Both the position numbers and the translations under genes were made by a program. 32,622 nucleotides of DNA from JBFMAE01 sp040756085 (lineage in GTDB: Bacteria > Desulfobacterota > BSN033 > UBA1163), in contig JBFMAE010000356.1 in NCBI GenBank assembly GCA_040756085.1, forward strand, positions 1 through 32,622. Reading direction: 5' to 3'. This document shows, one piece after another, positions 15,346-22,191 of this stretch. Every line of letters starts with the position of its first letter. Within the stretch, counting starts at the first letter, position 1. Below the pieces are notes generated by a model that did no database searches, was not told the origin of the DNA, and saw nothing but the letters and a program-made list of their open reading frames with translations.

Positions 15346-15374
15346 TTTACAATTGTGGAAGTTTATAATACAAT
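15346..15374 (+). promoter_or_regulatory. Strong sigma-70-type promoter for the small lipoprotein
   Basis: TTTACA (15346-15351), 17-base spacer, TACAAT (15369-15374); each box matches 5 of 6. Predicted start about 15381, 78 bases before the ATG. Confidence 0.6.
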
Positions 15375-15381
15375 ATGTATA

Positions 15382-15411
15382 ATTTTTCATGTTATATAAT
15401 TCATGAAAAAT
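15382..15411 (+). promoter_or_regulatory. Inverted repeat at the transcript start, possible operator
   Basis: ATTTTTCATG (15382-15391) and CATGAAAAAT (15402-15411), a perfect 10-bp inverted repeat with a 10-base spacer. It begins right at the predicted transcript start, where a repressor would block the promoter. Confidence 0.45.
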
Positions 15412-15458
15412 AAAGTGGATATTTATACAGGCCTTTTATGGGGAGGGATTGAGACATA

Positions 15459-15587
15459 ATGAAAATAATTTTAATCGTAATATCATTCTTATTGGTTGGG
15501 TGTATGGCGATACCAAAGAACCCACACGCTGAACTAAATCGAACATTTAGAGTAGGGATAGACTATCCAGGGGAATATCCATACTGA
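15459..15587 (+). CDS. Small lipoprotein (42 residues)
   Basis: ATG 15459 to TGA 15587. The sequence is MKIILIVISFLLVGC (lipobox LVGC, Cys15) followed by a short mature part, MAIPKNPHAELNRTFRVGID then YPGEYPY. GGAGG (15442-15446) lies 12 bases upstream, with a closer GAG. A good promoter and a 10-bp inverted repeat precede it, and a GAGTTTGC/GCAAACTC hairpin (15603-15621) follows. The clean signal and lipobox plus the promoter make it more likely a real gene than a chance frame. The role is unknown; the mature part of ~27 residues is entrericidin-sized but not similar in sequence. Confidence 0.65.
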   Translation: MKIILIVISFLLVGCMAIPKNPHAELNRTFRVGIDYPGEYPY

Positions 15588-15621
15588 CGAAATTGGCATA
15601 CGGAGTTTGCGGAGCAAACTC

Positions 15622-15886
15622 AAATTCTAGGTCATTAAAAAGAAATTTATTAAGGCAGCTAGTATTACTGAATAAGCCACAATTAGTCACTACTAAAGCG
15701 AAAGTTTTAAACTAGAAAAATGTAGTAAAGTAGCAAACATATTTTATAATTTTTAATGAAAGATAGAAGTGACTATAAATATTTCTACCAGAAGTCTTTA
15801 ACCTCAAGAGCTATCACATAATGAGGACTCATAGATTTAATCGGTAATTTTGAATCAATCAATAATCTCTGTTACATCAAATTCGG
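15622..15886. other. AT-rich non-coding stretch
   Basis: About 265 bases between the small lipoprotein's trailing hairpin and the end of cheR. Clearly more AT-rich than the flanking genes, with stops in all frames. I see no gene or structured element. Confidence 0.5.
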
Positions 15887-16708
15887 CTATTTCGATGAAG
15901 CTGTGTAATTCGGATTAAATTTCTGATAAATCTTTTCGGTCAGAAAGATGGGCACAAACAGGGTTGGGTAAACGAGAGGGAGGGCCTCATCCTTTCCAAT
16001 CACCAGACACCCCTTATCTTTTAAACTGAGGGCGATCTTTTTTAAAACATCGACCTGGCATTCTTTTGAAAAATAAGTGAAGGCCAAATTTCGACAGAAA
16101 ACCATATCCATCCCTGAAAATGGTTCTTCGTTGATTATATGGTGTTTTCTAAATTCCACACCCTCCCGGATGGCCCGATCGAGAACATAAAAACCGTTAT
16201 CGATTTTGAAAAAATCTCTGAGGACTTCTTCAGGAACCTCTTTCACACTACTTTTCTTATATTTCCCTTCTTTCGCTCTTTCAATAAGATTCTCATTAAC
16301 ATCCGTAGCTAAAATGGAGAGATGGATTTGAGGCCAAGTTTTCTCAAATCTCTCCTTCCATAGCAGGCAGATGCTATAAGGCTCCTCCCCGCTGGCGCAG
16401 CCAATCGACCAGATCTTCAAATGCCCCTCATTCCTGTTTTTAATGATTGTTGGAATGAGAAAATTTTCGATGGTACTGAAAACCTCTCTGTCTCTGAAAA
16501 ACCTTGAAATAGTTACGGCAAGGAATTTTGACAAGTGGCTTTGTTCTTCAGGATCGTTTTTAATTTTTAATAGATAATCTTCAAATTTAGAAAGACCGAC
16601 CTGGGCTATCCGATGTTCGACCTTTCGCCTGATCCCTCTCCTTTGAAAGGGCCGCCATTGAAGACCAAGAAGGGGAGTGACTTCTCTGAGGAATTCATCA
16701 AAGTGCAT
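15887..16708 (-). CDS. cheR: CheR-type protein-glutamate O-methyltransferase
   Basis: 273 residues, the usual CheR length. The N-terminal helical domain (about 1-75) is followed by a SAM-binding fold with IWSIGCASGEEPYSICLL (motif I, about 99-116), LATDVNENLIERAKEGKY, and FCRNLAFTYFS at the FCRNVLIYF position. CheR transfers methyl groups from SAM to glutamates of chemoreceptors. No receptor, cheB or cheA is in the window, so this is an orphan or belongs to a non-motility signalling set. Its start overlaps the end of ogt by 11 bases, suggesting coupled translation at the end of the leftward operon. Confidence 0.9.
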   Translation of the reverse strand: MHFDEFLREVTPLLGLQWRPFQRRGIRRKVEHRIAQVGLSKFEDYLLKIKNDPEEQSHLSKFLAVTISRFFRDREVFSTIENFLIPTIIKNRNEGHLKIWSIGCASGEEPYSICLLWKERFEKTWPQIHLSILATDVNENLIERAKEGKYKKSSVKEVPEEVLRDFFKIDNGFYVLDRAIREGVEFRKHHIINEEPFSGMDMVFCRNLAFTYFSKECQVDVLKKIALSLKDKGCLVIGKDEALPLVYPTLFVPIFLTEKIYQKFNPNYTASSK

Positions 16709-17204
16709 GGGCTTTTTCTAAGTCCAATAGTTGCCTCTTGACCTTAAGGCCATGGCCAAAACCGCCTAGGCCACCATTGCTTTCAATCACTCGATGACAA
16801 GATAGGATCAATGGAAGGGAATTAGAACCGTTTGCATTCCCCACTGCCCGAAAGGCTTTTGGATGGCCAATAGCCTTCGCAATCTCCTTATATGATCGCG
16901 TCTGGCCATAAGGGATTTTTGCCAATGCTGACCAGACTTTTTTCTGAAATGGAGTTCCTTTCATATCCAATTGGCAATTAAAACGCCGAAGTTCTCCCTT
17001 TAGGTATTTTCTTAATTGAGATAGAACCTCCTTATTCTTTTGATCGTCTCTGATGATCTCCCCGGGAAAACGTTCCTTTAATCTCCTCAGAAAGGCATTC
17101 TCTGATCTAAGAAAGTCCACCATGCAGACACCCTTATCTGTGGAGGCAACAAAAACCTTTTTTAAAAAGGGTGAATCAAAAAAAGAATAGTAAATTTTCT
17201 CCAT
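16698..17204 (-). CDS. ogt: Methylated-DNA-protein-cysteine methyltransferase with SCHR active site
   Basis: 168 residues. The DNA-binding wing PYGQTRSYKEIAKAIGHPKA and VGNANGSN precede the active-site loop with Cys136 in ILSCHRVI. The usual motif is PCHRV; here Ser135 replaces the near-invariant proline, and the upstream NP is NS. The methyl-accepting Cys, His and Arg are all kept, so suicidal demethylation of O6-methylguanine is still likely. The N-terminal domain (1-85) is of the Ogt type. The ATG at 17204 is preceded by AGGAGGGC, which overlaps the stop codon of the DUF1786 gene, showing coupling. It is followed by cheR, overlapping by 11 bases. Confidence 0.9.
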   Translation of the reverse strand: MEKIYYSFFDSPFLKKVFVASTDKGVCMVDFLRSENAFLRRLKERFPGEIIRDDQKNKEVLSQLRKYLKGELRRFNCQLDMKGTPFQKKVWSALAKIPYGQTRSYKEIAKAIGHPKAFRAVGNANGSNSLPLILSCHRVIESNGGLGGFGHGLKVKRQLLDLEKAHAL

Positions 17205-17213
17205 CCTGCCCTC

Positions 17214-17540
17214 CTAACTTAAAATCGCCAGCGCATAGCGCCTGCCTGTCCCCATTGATCTGACCTCATCCAAATCATTACGAATGGAATAGGCCGCAGA
17301 CTCTTCCATGACCACACGATATCCCCTTTGAATGTGACGAAGGAATGCCCTGCCAAGAGAACTTCCTCCAATTGTATCGCCATGGATATAGACATGGCTC
17401 TCGATGGTTTTTAATTTTTCTACGATAAATTTGGATGGAGTGGGGAGGATGAGACTGATACAATTTTCGATCTTTTTTTGTGAATCAAAAAGAAGAATAT
17501 CCTGAGTGCCCGCTCCAATATCAATCGCCAGTATCTTCAT
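17214..17540 (-). CDS. Truncated DUF1786 protein (actin-like ATPase N terminus)
   Basis: 108 residues. The N terminus MKILAIDIGAGTQDILLFD followed by ENC and LPTPSKF is the start of the DUF1786 family, whose members are about 340 residues and carry an acetate-kinase/actin-type phosphate motif (DIGAGTQD). GDTIGGSSLGRAF is the second conserved block. The match stops after DLDEVRSMG, and the last dozen residues are unlike the family. The remaining two thirds are absent: the TAG stop overlaps the ribosome site of ogt. So a deletion has trimmed the gene, or this is a compact form kept in the operon. Function of the family is unknown. Confidence 0.7.
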   Translation of the reverse strand: MKILAIDIGAGTQDILLFDSQKKIENCISLILPTPSKFIVEKLKTIESHVYIHGDTIGGSSLGRAFLRHIQRGYRVVMEESAAYSIRNDLDEVRSMGTGRRYALAILS

Positions 17541-17612
17541 TGCAAGTTCGGTGTTCGGAGATTTGAGTTCGGAGTTTAAAACTCCCTACTACGAACTCAT
17601 TACTCCGAACTA
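17541..17612. repeat. Intergenic inverted repeat, family B
   Basis: AGTTCGGTGTTCGGAGATTT, GAGTTCGGAGTTT and then AACTCCCTACTACGAACTC, ACTCCGAACT: the same units as 7073-7166. It fills the whole gap between rtcB and the DUF1786 gene. Confidence 0.65.
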
Positions 17613-19067
17613 TTATCCTTTGATCACTCCCATAGGGACAAGTTTCACGACCTTGCGGCTGATACCTGCATGATGAACCACACTCACCACTTCCGTCACA
17701 TCTTTATAGGCATCCGGAATCTCCTCTACAAGCGTCCCGCGGCTTGCCCCTTTGACGATGATCCCTTTATCTTCCAATTCCCTCGTAATCGATCTCCCTT
17801 TTGCTGCTTTGATCGCCTGGTGGCGGCTCATCACACGACCTGATCCATGGCAGGTGCTACCGAAAGTTTCTTCCATGGCCCTCTCCGTCCCCACCAACAC
17901 ATAAGAACATCTCCCCATATCTCCTGGAATGAGGACCGGTTGGCCGATGGATCGATACTCTTCTGGAACATCGGAGTGACCGGGTGGAAAGGAGCGGGTT
18001 GCTCCCTTTCTGTGGACACAGACCTTCAGGGTCTTTCCATTGATGGTGTGGGTCTCTATCTTGGCGATGTTGTGGCAAACATCATAAATCAAATCTAACT
18101 TTAAATCTCTGGGACTCTTCTGAAAAACCTGCTCAAAGGTCTCCCCCACCCAGTGACTGATCATCTGCCTATTGGTAAAGGCAAAGTTTGCCGCACAGGC
18201 CATGGCTTCCAGATACTGCTTCCCTTCCGTTGAAGAGATGGGAGCACAACAGAGCTGGGGGTCCGGAAGTTCAATCTGATATTTGCGGGCGGCATCCATC
18301 ATCATACGGATATAATCATCACACACCTGATGTCCCAAACCCCTTGAACCGGTATGCACCGTAATCGTAACCTGATCCTTCCAGAGGCCTAATGTTTGAG
18401 CAATGGCCTCATCAAAGACCTCGGCCACATATCCAACCTCAACAAAGTGATTTCCAGAACCAAGTGTTCCCAACTGGGCCTTGCCCCTCTCCATCGCCCT
18501 ATCAGAGACACGATCCGGGTCTCCTCCTTCGATGCACCCCTGTTCCTCGATATGGTCGAGATCTTCTGCTGTGCCGAAACCTCTTTGTACTGCCCATTTG
18601 GCGCCCTTTTTGAGGACCTGTCGCTGCTCCTCACGATCCAGTTTGAGGTCTTTCCGGTGAGACCCTACGCCTGAAGGGATATTGGCGAAGAGGGTCTCCA
18701 CTAGCTCTCTCATTCTTCCCTGGATGTCCATGCGGCTCAACCCTGAGCGCATCAATCGGACGCCTCAGTTGATATCGTAACCCACTCCTCCAGGGGAAAC
18801 GACCCCTTTCTTCATATCAAAGGCTGCCACGCCACCGATGGGAAAACCATAACCCCAATGGATATCCGGCATGGCCAAGGAATGGCCCATAATGCCCGGT
18901 AGCCAAGCCACATTGGCGACCTGGACTAGACTCTGGTCCTTTCGAATATCGGCGAACATCCGCTCGTCCGCATAGACGATGCCATCGGTCCTCATCTTAC
19001 CCTCTCGTGGAATTCTCCAACGGTAATCATCAATTTTTTGAATTTTGAACTTTTCTTCTGCTGACAT
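17613..19067 (-). CDS. rtcB: RNA 3'-phosphate/5'-OH ligase RtcB, probable selenoprotein (Sec101)
   Basis: Read as one 484-residue gene in which the in-frame TGA at 18765-18767 encodes selenocysteine. Before it: MRTDGIVYADE, DIHWGYGFPIGGVAAFD, SPGGVGYDIN; after it GVRLMRSGL, exactly the family's GYDINCGVRL. The TGA therefore replaces the invariant Mn-binding Cys (Cys98 of Pyrococcus, Cys78 of E. coli). All other active-site residues are present: D98, H207 (GSGNHF), H238 (VTVHTGSRG), H332 (DVCHNIAK) and the guanylylated H407 (TCHGSGRVMSR), all 3-4 residues from the Pyrococcus numbering. RtcB seals 2',3'-cyclic phosphate or 3'-phosphate to 5'-OH RNA ends with GTP and Mn2+. Archease, its activator, is upstream. 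A simple nonsense mutation is the alternative. Confidence 0.85.
18730..18752 (-). promoter_or_regulatory. Candidate bacterial SECIS element in rtcB
   Basis: In the mRNA, 12 bases after the UGA, AUGCGCUCA pairs with UGAGCCGCAU (one bulged C) around the loop GGGU. That is a 9-bp stem whose first loop G is the 22nd base after the UGA, within the range known for bacterial SECIS hairpins. Confidence 0.6.
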
Positions 19068-19121
19068 TTTGGTTACCCCTTTCCATTAGCAGGTTGCTTA
19101 AAAATCGTTATTTTGCCCAGA

Positions 19122-19219
19122 ATGTCATGCCGAACCTTGTGCTGAACTCGATTCAGTATTGTTTCGGCATCTCATAAAATCGGAGATTTGTTAGACCCTG
19201 AACCAAATTCAGTGTGACA
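19122..19219. repeat. Intergenic inverted repeat, family F (TGTCATGCCGAAC type)
   Basis: TGTCATGCCGAACCTTGTGC, then ATTCAGTATTGTTTCGGCAT, with GACCCTGAACC and TTCAGTGTGACA at the right end; the GCCGAAC/GTTTCGGC arms pair. It sits between archease and rtcB. Confidence 0.6.
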
Positions 19220-19247
19220 AAAAAGGTTTTCTCAATATCCTATTAGA

Positions 19248-19664
19248 TTAAAGGTCAAAAATAATCTGGGCCCTCCAGCTTCCTTCCGTCTTTCGAACCT
19301 CTATCCAGTGGTGGGTGACAGCCTTCACTTCTGTCTTGATCACATGAACCCCTTCCTGAAATGGCTCTCCCTTCACCTTCGCTTTCAATCCATCTTCTCC
19401 AACGGACTCCACTTTAAACCCTTTAAAGAGAAGATTCTCCACATCGTGAAGATAGAGGAGTTCGCTTAACCAATCCACCATCAGGCGCTCCAGTTCCTTT
19501 CCTCCAATCTCAATCCGTCTCTCAGTCCGGCGCCTCACTTTCCTTAAATCGGTGATGAGGTGGAAGAAGGCTTCACCGGCATTTTCGAAAAGCGCCTTGA
19601 GATCTTCACCATAAACGATGAGGCCGATATCGGCCGTATGATCTAAAACTTCAAAGCGCTTCAT
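19248..19664 (-). CDS. Archease, RtcB activator
   Basis: 138 residues from ATG 19664 (a TTG two codons earlier is possible). It starts MKRFEVLDHTADIGLIVYGE, the signature of archease, and ends in IIFDL with the terminal acidic metal site; the conserved middle WLSELLYLHDVENLLF is present. Archease is a small cytoplasmic protein that speeds RtcB guanylylation and multiple turnover and widens its nucleotide use. It lies upstream of rtcB on the same strand, the usual genomic link, though separated by a 98-base repeat. That pairing supports a working RtcB and argues against the TGA being a dead stop. Confidence 0.92.
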   Translation of the reverse strand: MKRFEVLDHTADIGLIVYGEDLKALFENAGEAFFHLITDLRKVRRRTERRIEIGGKELERLMVDWLSELLYLHDVENLLFKGFKVESVGEDGLKAKVKGEPFQEGVHVIKTEVKAVTHHWIEVRKTEGSWRAQIIFDL

Positions 19665-19694
19665 CCACAACCCAATTTCTTCTCTGACACAAGA

Positions 19695-20057
19695 TCACTC
19701 ACCCTTTTTCTTCCCTTTGATGATATTGATCGCCTTTTCCATCATATCGGGGACCTTTCCTATGAAGGCTTCCATCATCGCGGGCATCCTCCTGAGATGG
19801 AGAATGGAAACCTCTCCATCCTTAATCACCAGAAAAGCAATGGGCTCCACACAGATTCCTCCTCCTCCTGCACCTCCGCTTCCGCCTGAGCTCCTGATCT
19901 GTTCTGTTCCAGCCCCTGCACCAATGCCCAAGGAGATCTTGGAGACGGGAAGGAGGGTGTTCTCCCCCGCTTTGATCCCTTCTCCGACAATGGTCTCGGT
20001 CTTGGCAACGGCCTTAAACCCCTCTAAAAGTGTCTTGATTAAATCGGTAGCTTCCAT
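19695..20057 (-). CDS. YtfJ/GerW family protein
   Basis: 120 residues from ATG 20057. AAGGAGG is nine bases upstream of this ATG but only three from the ATG at 20063, so the inner start is preferred. The N terminus DLIKTLLEGFKAVAKTETIV, a Gly-rich loop (GSGGAGGGG) and CVEPIAFLVIKDGEVSILHL define the YtfJ (GerW) family. In Bacillus, GerW is a spore protein needed for germination. Homologues are common in organisms that do not sporulate, where the role is unknown. It follows a DUF2953 gene directly, as ytfI and ytfJ do in Bacillus, so the pair probably acts together. Confidence 0.88.
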   Translation of the reverse strand: MEATDLIKTLLEGFKAVAKTETIVGEGIKAGENTLLPVSKISLGIGAGAGTEQIRSSGGSGGAGGGGICVEPIAFLVIKDGEVSILHLRRMPAMMEAFIGKVPDMMEKAINIIKGKKKGE

Positions 20058-20059
20058 TA

Positions 20060-20521
20060 TCATTCACCTCCTTTTCGTTGTCTCCTCCCCCTTGTTTCCC
20101 TGAGAAGGGGAAGTATCCATTTTCTAAAATGATGCAATAATCTCCTTGGAGGCATAACAACTTCACCCTTACACCAATTCTCCCCTAAAAAATTGATAGT
20201 CATATGGATCTTTCGACCCCCCTTGCCGGTTCCAAAAGCGCTGGTCCACCCGTAGAGTATTCCATTGATCATGGGATCTGGAAAAGAAAGAGTTCCTTCC
20301 ATCTCTTTCAGTTTCCATTCTGTAAGAAAGGAAAAGGCTCCTTTCAAATATATCCACCGCATGGGAAAACGGATCCTTTTTCGTCTGATGCCATGGGGGA
20401 TAGGGATCCCGAGAATTTTTGTTAAAAACTTCCCGTCCTCCCATCCAGAAGAGAAAAATCCATTCCATTTGAAACAGATCGACTTCTCCCGGCTGTTCCA
20501 GGAAAATGAAACCGGAATCAT
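20060..20521 (-). CDS. DUF2953-like protein (YtfI-type partner of YtfJ)
   Basis: 153 residues. The start ATG 20521 overlaps the stop of the thioesterase gene (ATGA), and the end lies against the YtfJ start. Basic, Trp-rich sequence with GTLSFPDPMINGILYGWTSA and a following beta-rich segment (KIHMTINFLGENWCKGEVVM), then an Arg-rich C terminus. DUF2953 proteins have this pattern and sit beside ytfJ in Firmicutes, usually with an N-terminal membrane helix that is missing here. The call relies on both sequence feel and the neighbour; no enzymatic motif is visible. Confidence 0.6.
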   Translation of the reverse strand: MIPVSFSWNSREKSICFKWNGFFSSGWEDGKFLTKILGIPIPHGIRRKRIRFPMRWIYLKGAFSFLTEWKLKEMEGTLSFPDPMINGILYGWTSAFGTGKGGRKIHMTINFLGENWCKGEVVMPPRRLLHHFRKWILPLLRETRGRRQRKGGE

Positions 20522-20904
20522 CCTATCCTCTTCTTCTCCACTTTTTGAAGAAACCGTTCTTTAGAAACAAGGATTCGCTCATGTTCCCCCTCAGCCACCT
20601 TCTCCCTTTCATCATAAGCATCAACCAGGAAGAGAAGCCGGTTCTTCTCTACCTCCTTGAGAAGAGCCTGAGCAGTGACCTTCATGCCAAGAGGTGTTGG
20701 GGTCAGGTGCCTGATCTTCACCTGCGTTCCGAGGCTCATTTGATCAGAGGACATATACCCCTCGATCGCCTCGATAGCCGCTGACTCCATAAGCTGAATG
20801 AGCCTTGGGGTGGATAGGACATCCAAGGGGATGCTCCCCAGTTTTCTGACCAGATTTTCCTCCATGACGACCATCTCAGATTTTCCCGTGAGTCCAGGTA
20901 CCAT
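20518..20904 (-). CDS. FlK-like hotdog thioesterase
   Basis: 128 residues from ATG 20904, preferred over an upstream non-ATG start because AGGAGG (complement of 20909-20914) precedes it. Conserved fluoroacetyl-CoA thioesterase features: the STPRLIQLMESAAIEAI helix with Thr and Glu, and HLTPTPLGMKVTAQA with the conserved His and TPxGxxV turn, followed by the long beta-strands of the hotdog fold. FlK itself hydrolyses fluoroacetyl-CoA. Most homologues act on unknown acyl-CoAs or are housekeeping thioesterases. First gene of the coupled thioesterase-DUF2953-ytfJ set. Confidence 0.85.
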   Translation of the reverse strand: MVPGLTGKSEMVVMEENLVRKLGSIPLDVLSTPRLIQLMESAAIEAIEGYMSSDQMSLGTQVKIRHLTPTPLGMKVTAQALLKEVEKNRLLFLVDAYDEREKVAEGEHERILVSKERFLQKVEKKRIG

Positions 20905-21023
20905 CTCGCCTCCTAAATTGTCAAATGACAAAGTTCAAATTTGAAACCAAATCGAAAGCTCCTGCCTACAGCAGGTAAAAAGCTACTGCATCTGCCTCTT
21001 TCCTTATGGCAAACCTCAAAATC

Positions 21024-21296
21024 TCATCGAGGTTTTGCAATCTCATCTTCTTCCTCCTTTCCAAAACTTCTTTTCACCTCAGCAATAACCCTCTTCGCCT
21101 TCTCACCGAATTTCTCAGGGACCATGACCGCTCCCCAGCCTTTCTGAGGAAGGTAGAGTCCATCATACGCCGTATCGAGAAAGGATTTCATAAGAAATGG
21201 AATTCTTTCCTCATTCAGCGCTTGAGAAACCCTATCTCCTTCAAATCGGTTTTCAACAATCCCGGCTTTCACCCACCGGGCCATCTCCTCCTCCAT
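21024..21296 (-). CDS. DUF2007-type putative signal-transducing protein
   Basis: 90 residues. The segment WVKAGIVENRFEGDRVSQAL, NEERIPFLMKSF and GAVMVPEKFGEKAKRVIAEV follows the DUF2007 pattern: a ferredoxin-like beta-alpha-beta unit that resembles a domain of unknown signalling role, often next to other regulators. A Lys/Glu-rich tail ends the protein. A short AAACCTC/GAGGTTT hairpin overlaps the stop codon. It is divergent from the XRE-cupin gene and 120 bases upstream of the thioesterase. Confidence 0.65.
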   Translation of the reverse strand: MEEEMARWVKAGIVENRFEGDRVSQALNEERIPFLMKSFLDTAYDGLYLPQKGWGAVMVPEKFGEKAKRVIAEVKRSFGKEEEDEIAKPR

Positions 21297-21386
21297 ATTT
21301 ATATTATATAATGAATTAGAAATAACCCAAAGAATAAATTTTCACATCGAGTTTGTGGTGACGGGAATGCCCCAATAAAAATTAAG

Positions 21387-21414
21387 TTGAAAAAAATTAA
21401 ATTGAGAATATAAT
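21387..21414 (+). promoter_or_regulatory. Sigma-70-type promoter of the XRE-cupin gene
   Basis: TTGAAA (21387-21392), 16-base spacer, TATAAT (21409-21414), a near-consensus promoter. Start near 21421; AGGGAGGAA follows before ATG 21453. Confidence 0.65.
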
Positions 21415-21452
21415 GAAATGATCCATATTCAATCTGATCATAGGGAGGAAAC

Positions 21453-22007
21453 ATGGCAACGAGGAAGTTAGACGAAAAATCCTTTGGTACCAAGATGAAA
21501 CAACTCCGTCAAGTAAGAAAAATTTCCCTGGAACAGCTTGCCAATAAAACAAGATTCTCGCAACGGTACTTGAGGGAAATTGAGGAGGGGATCGCCATCC
21601 CCCCTGTCTCTGCAGTCATCCAGATCGCAAAGGCTCTATCTGTTGATTCAGGCTCTTTCCTCTCTGCTGAAGAGCAGGAAGCCTCACAAAAAAGAAGGAG
21701 GGAAAGCTTTTACAAACGGACTCAGGCCTACTCTTATAAAACCCTTACTCCGGATGCAGAAACAAAACATATGAAGGCCTTTCTCGTCACCATCGATCCT
21801 AAACAGGATCATAAGATGGTGGAGTACAAGCATGAGGGAGAGGAATTTATCTATGTCCTAAAGGGTCAGGTGGAGGTGATGGTGGGAGAAAACCGTAACC
21901 TTCTGAAAAAAAATGAAACCCTCCATTTTGATTCAGGGATTATTCATAAACTCCGAAACCTCGGAGATGATGAAGCCAAGCTCCTCGTTGTCCTCTATAC
22001 CCCCTAA
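21453..22007 (+). CDS. XRE-family regulator with C-terminal cupin domain
   Basis: 184 residues. The N-terminal helix-turn-helix (about 10-65) reads FGTKMKQLRQVRKISLEQLA, then TRFSQRYLREIEEGIAIPPV. The C-terminal cupin (about 110-184) has HEGEEFIYVLKGQVEVMVGE and DSGIIHKLRN. Such regulators (PuuR/SutR-like) repress or activate small-molecule metabolism genes, with the cupin binding the effector or metal. The ligand is unknown. The strong promoter, and the DUF2007 gene reading away on the other side, suggest that it may control itself or the thioesterase-YtfJ set. AGGGAGGAA lies just before the ATG. Confidence 0.92.
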   Translation: MATRKLDEKSFGTKMKQLRQVRKISLEQLANKTRFSQRYLREIEEGIAIPPVSAVIQIAKALSVDSGSFLSAEEQEASQKRRRESFYKRTQAYSYKTLTPDAETKHMKAFLVTIDPKQDHKMVEYKHEGEEFIYVLKGQVEVMVGENRNLLKKNETLHFDSGIIHKLRNLGDDEAKLLVVLYTP

Positions 22008-22015
22008 TCCCAGCT

Positions 22016-22180
22016 CCGCTGGGAAATCCGAAATTCGAACATCGAAATTCGAAACAAATTCAAAATTCAAATTTCAAAATTATTTCTGTTTGTTTGGATC
22101 ATTCGTATTTTGAACATTCGTGCTTGTTTCGGATTTCGCCTGCCTACCGCAGGCAGGTGCTTCGAATTTAGAATTTCCCC
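22016..22180. repeat. Intergenic inverted repeat, family A, with nested palindrome
   Basis: AATCCGAAATTCGAACATCG and AAATTCGAAACAAATTC on the left, GTGCTTGTTTCGGATTTCGC and GCTTCGAATTTAGAATTTCC on the right, with CCTGCCTACCGCAGGCAGG near 22140. Between convergent genes. Confidence 0.65.
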
Positions 22181-22191
22181 ATAGTGGCAGG

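Noticed and set aside
18755..18767. rtcB as two separate genes (100-residue and 380-residue proteins).
   Set aside because: Neither half would have a complete active site, the second has no ribosome site, and the frame is continuous across the TGA at the catalytic Cys.
17613..19067. TGA reassigned as an amino acid in the whole genome (alternative code).
   Set aside because: TGA ends many genes here at sensible places, including overlapping ATGA junctions (sigma/anti-sigma, anti-sigma/third gene, ubiE/rimI).
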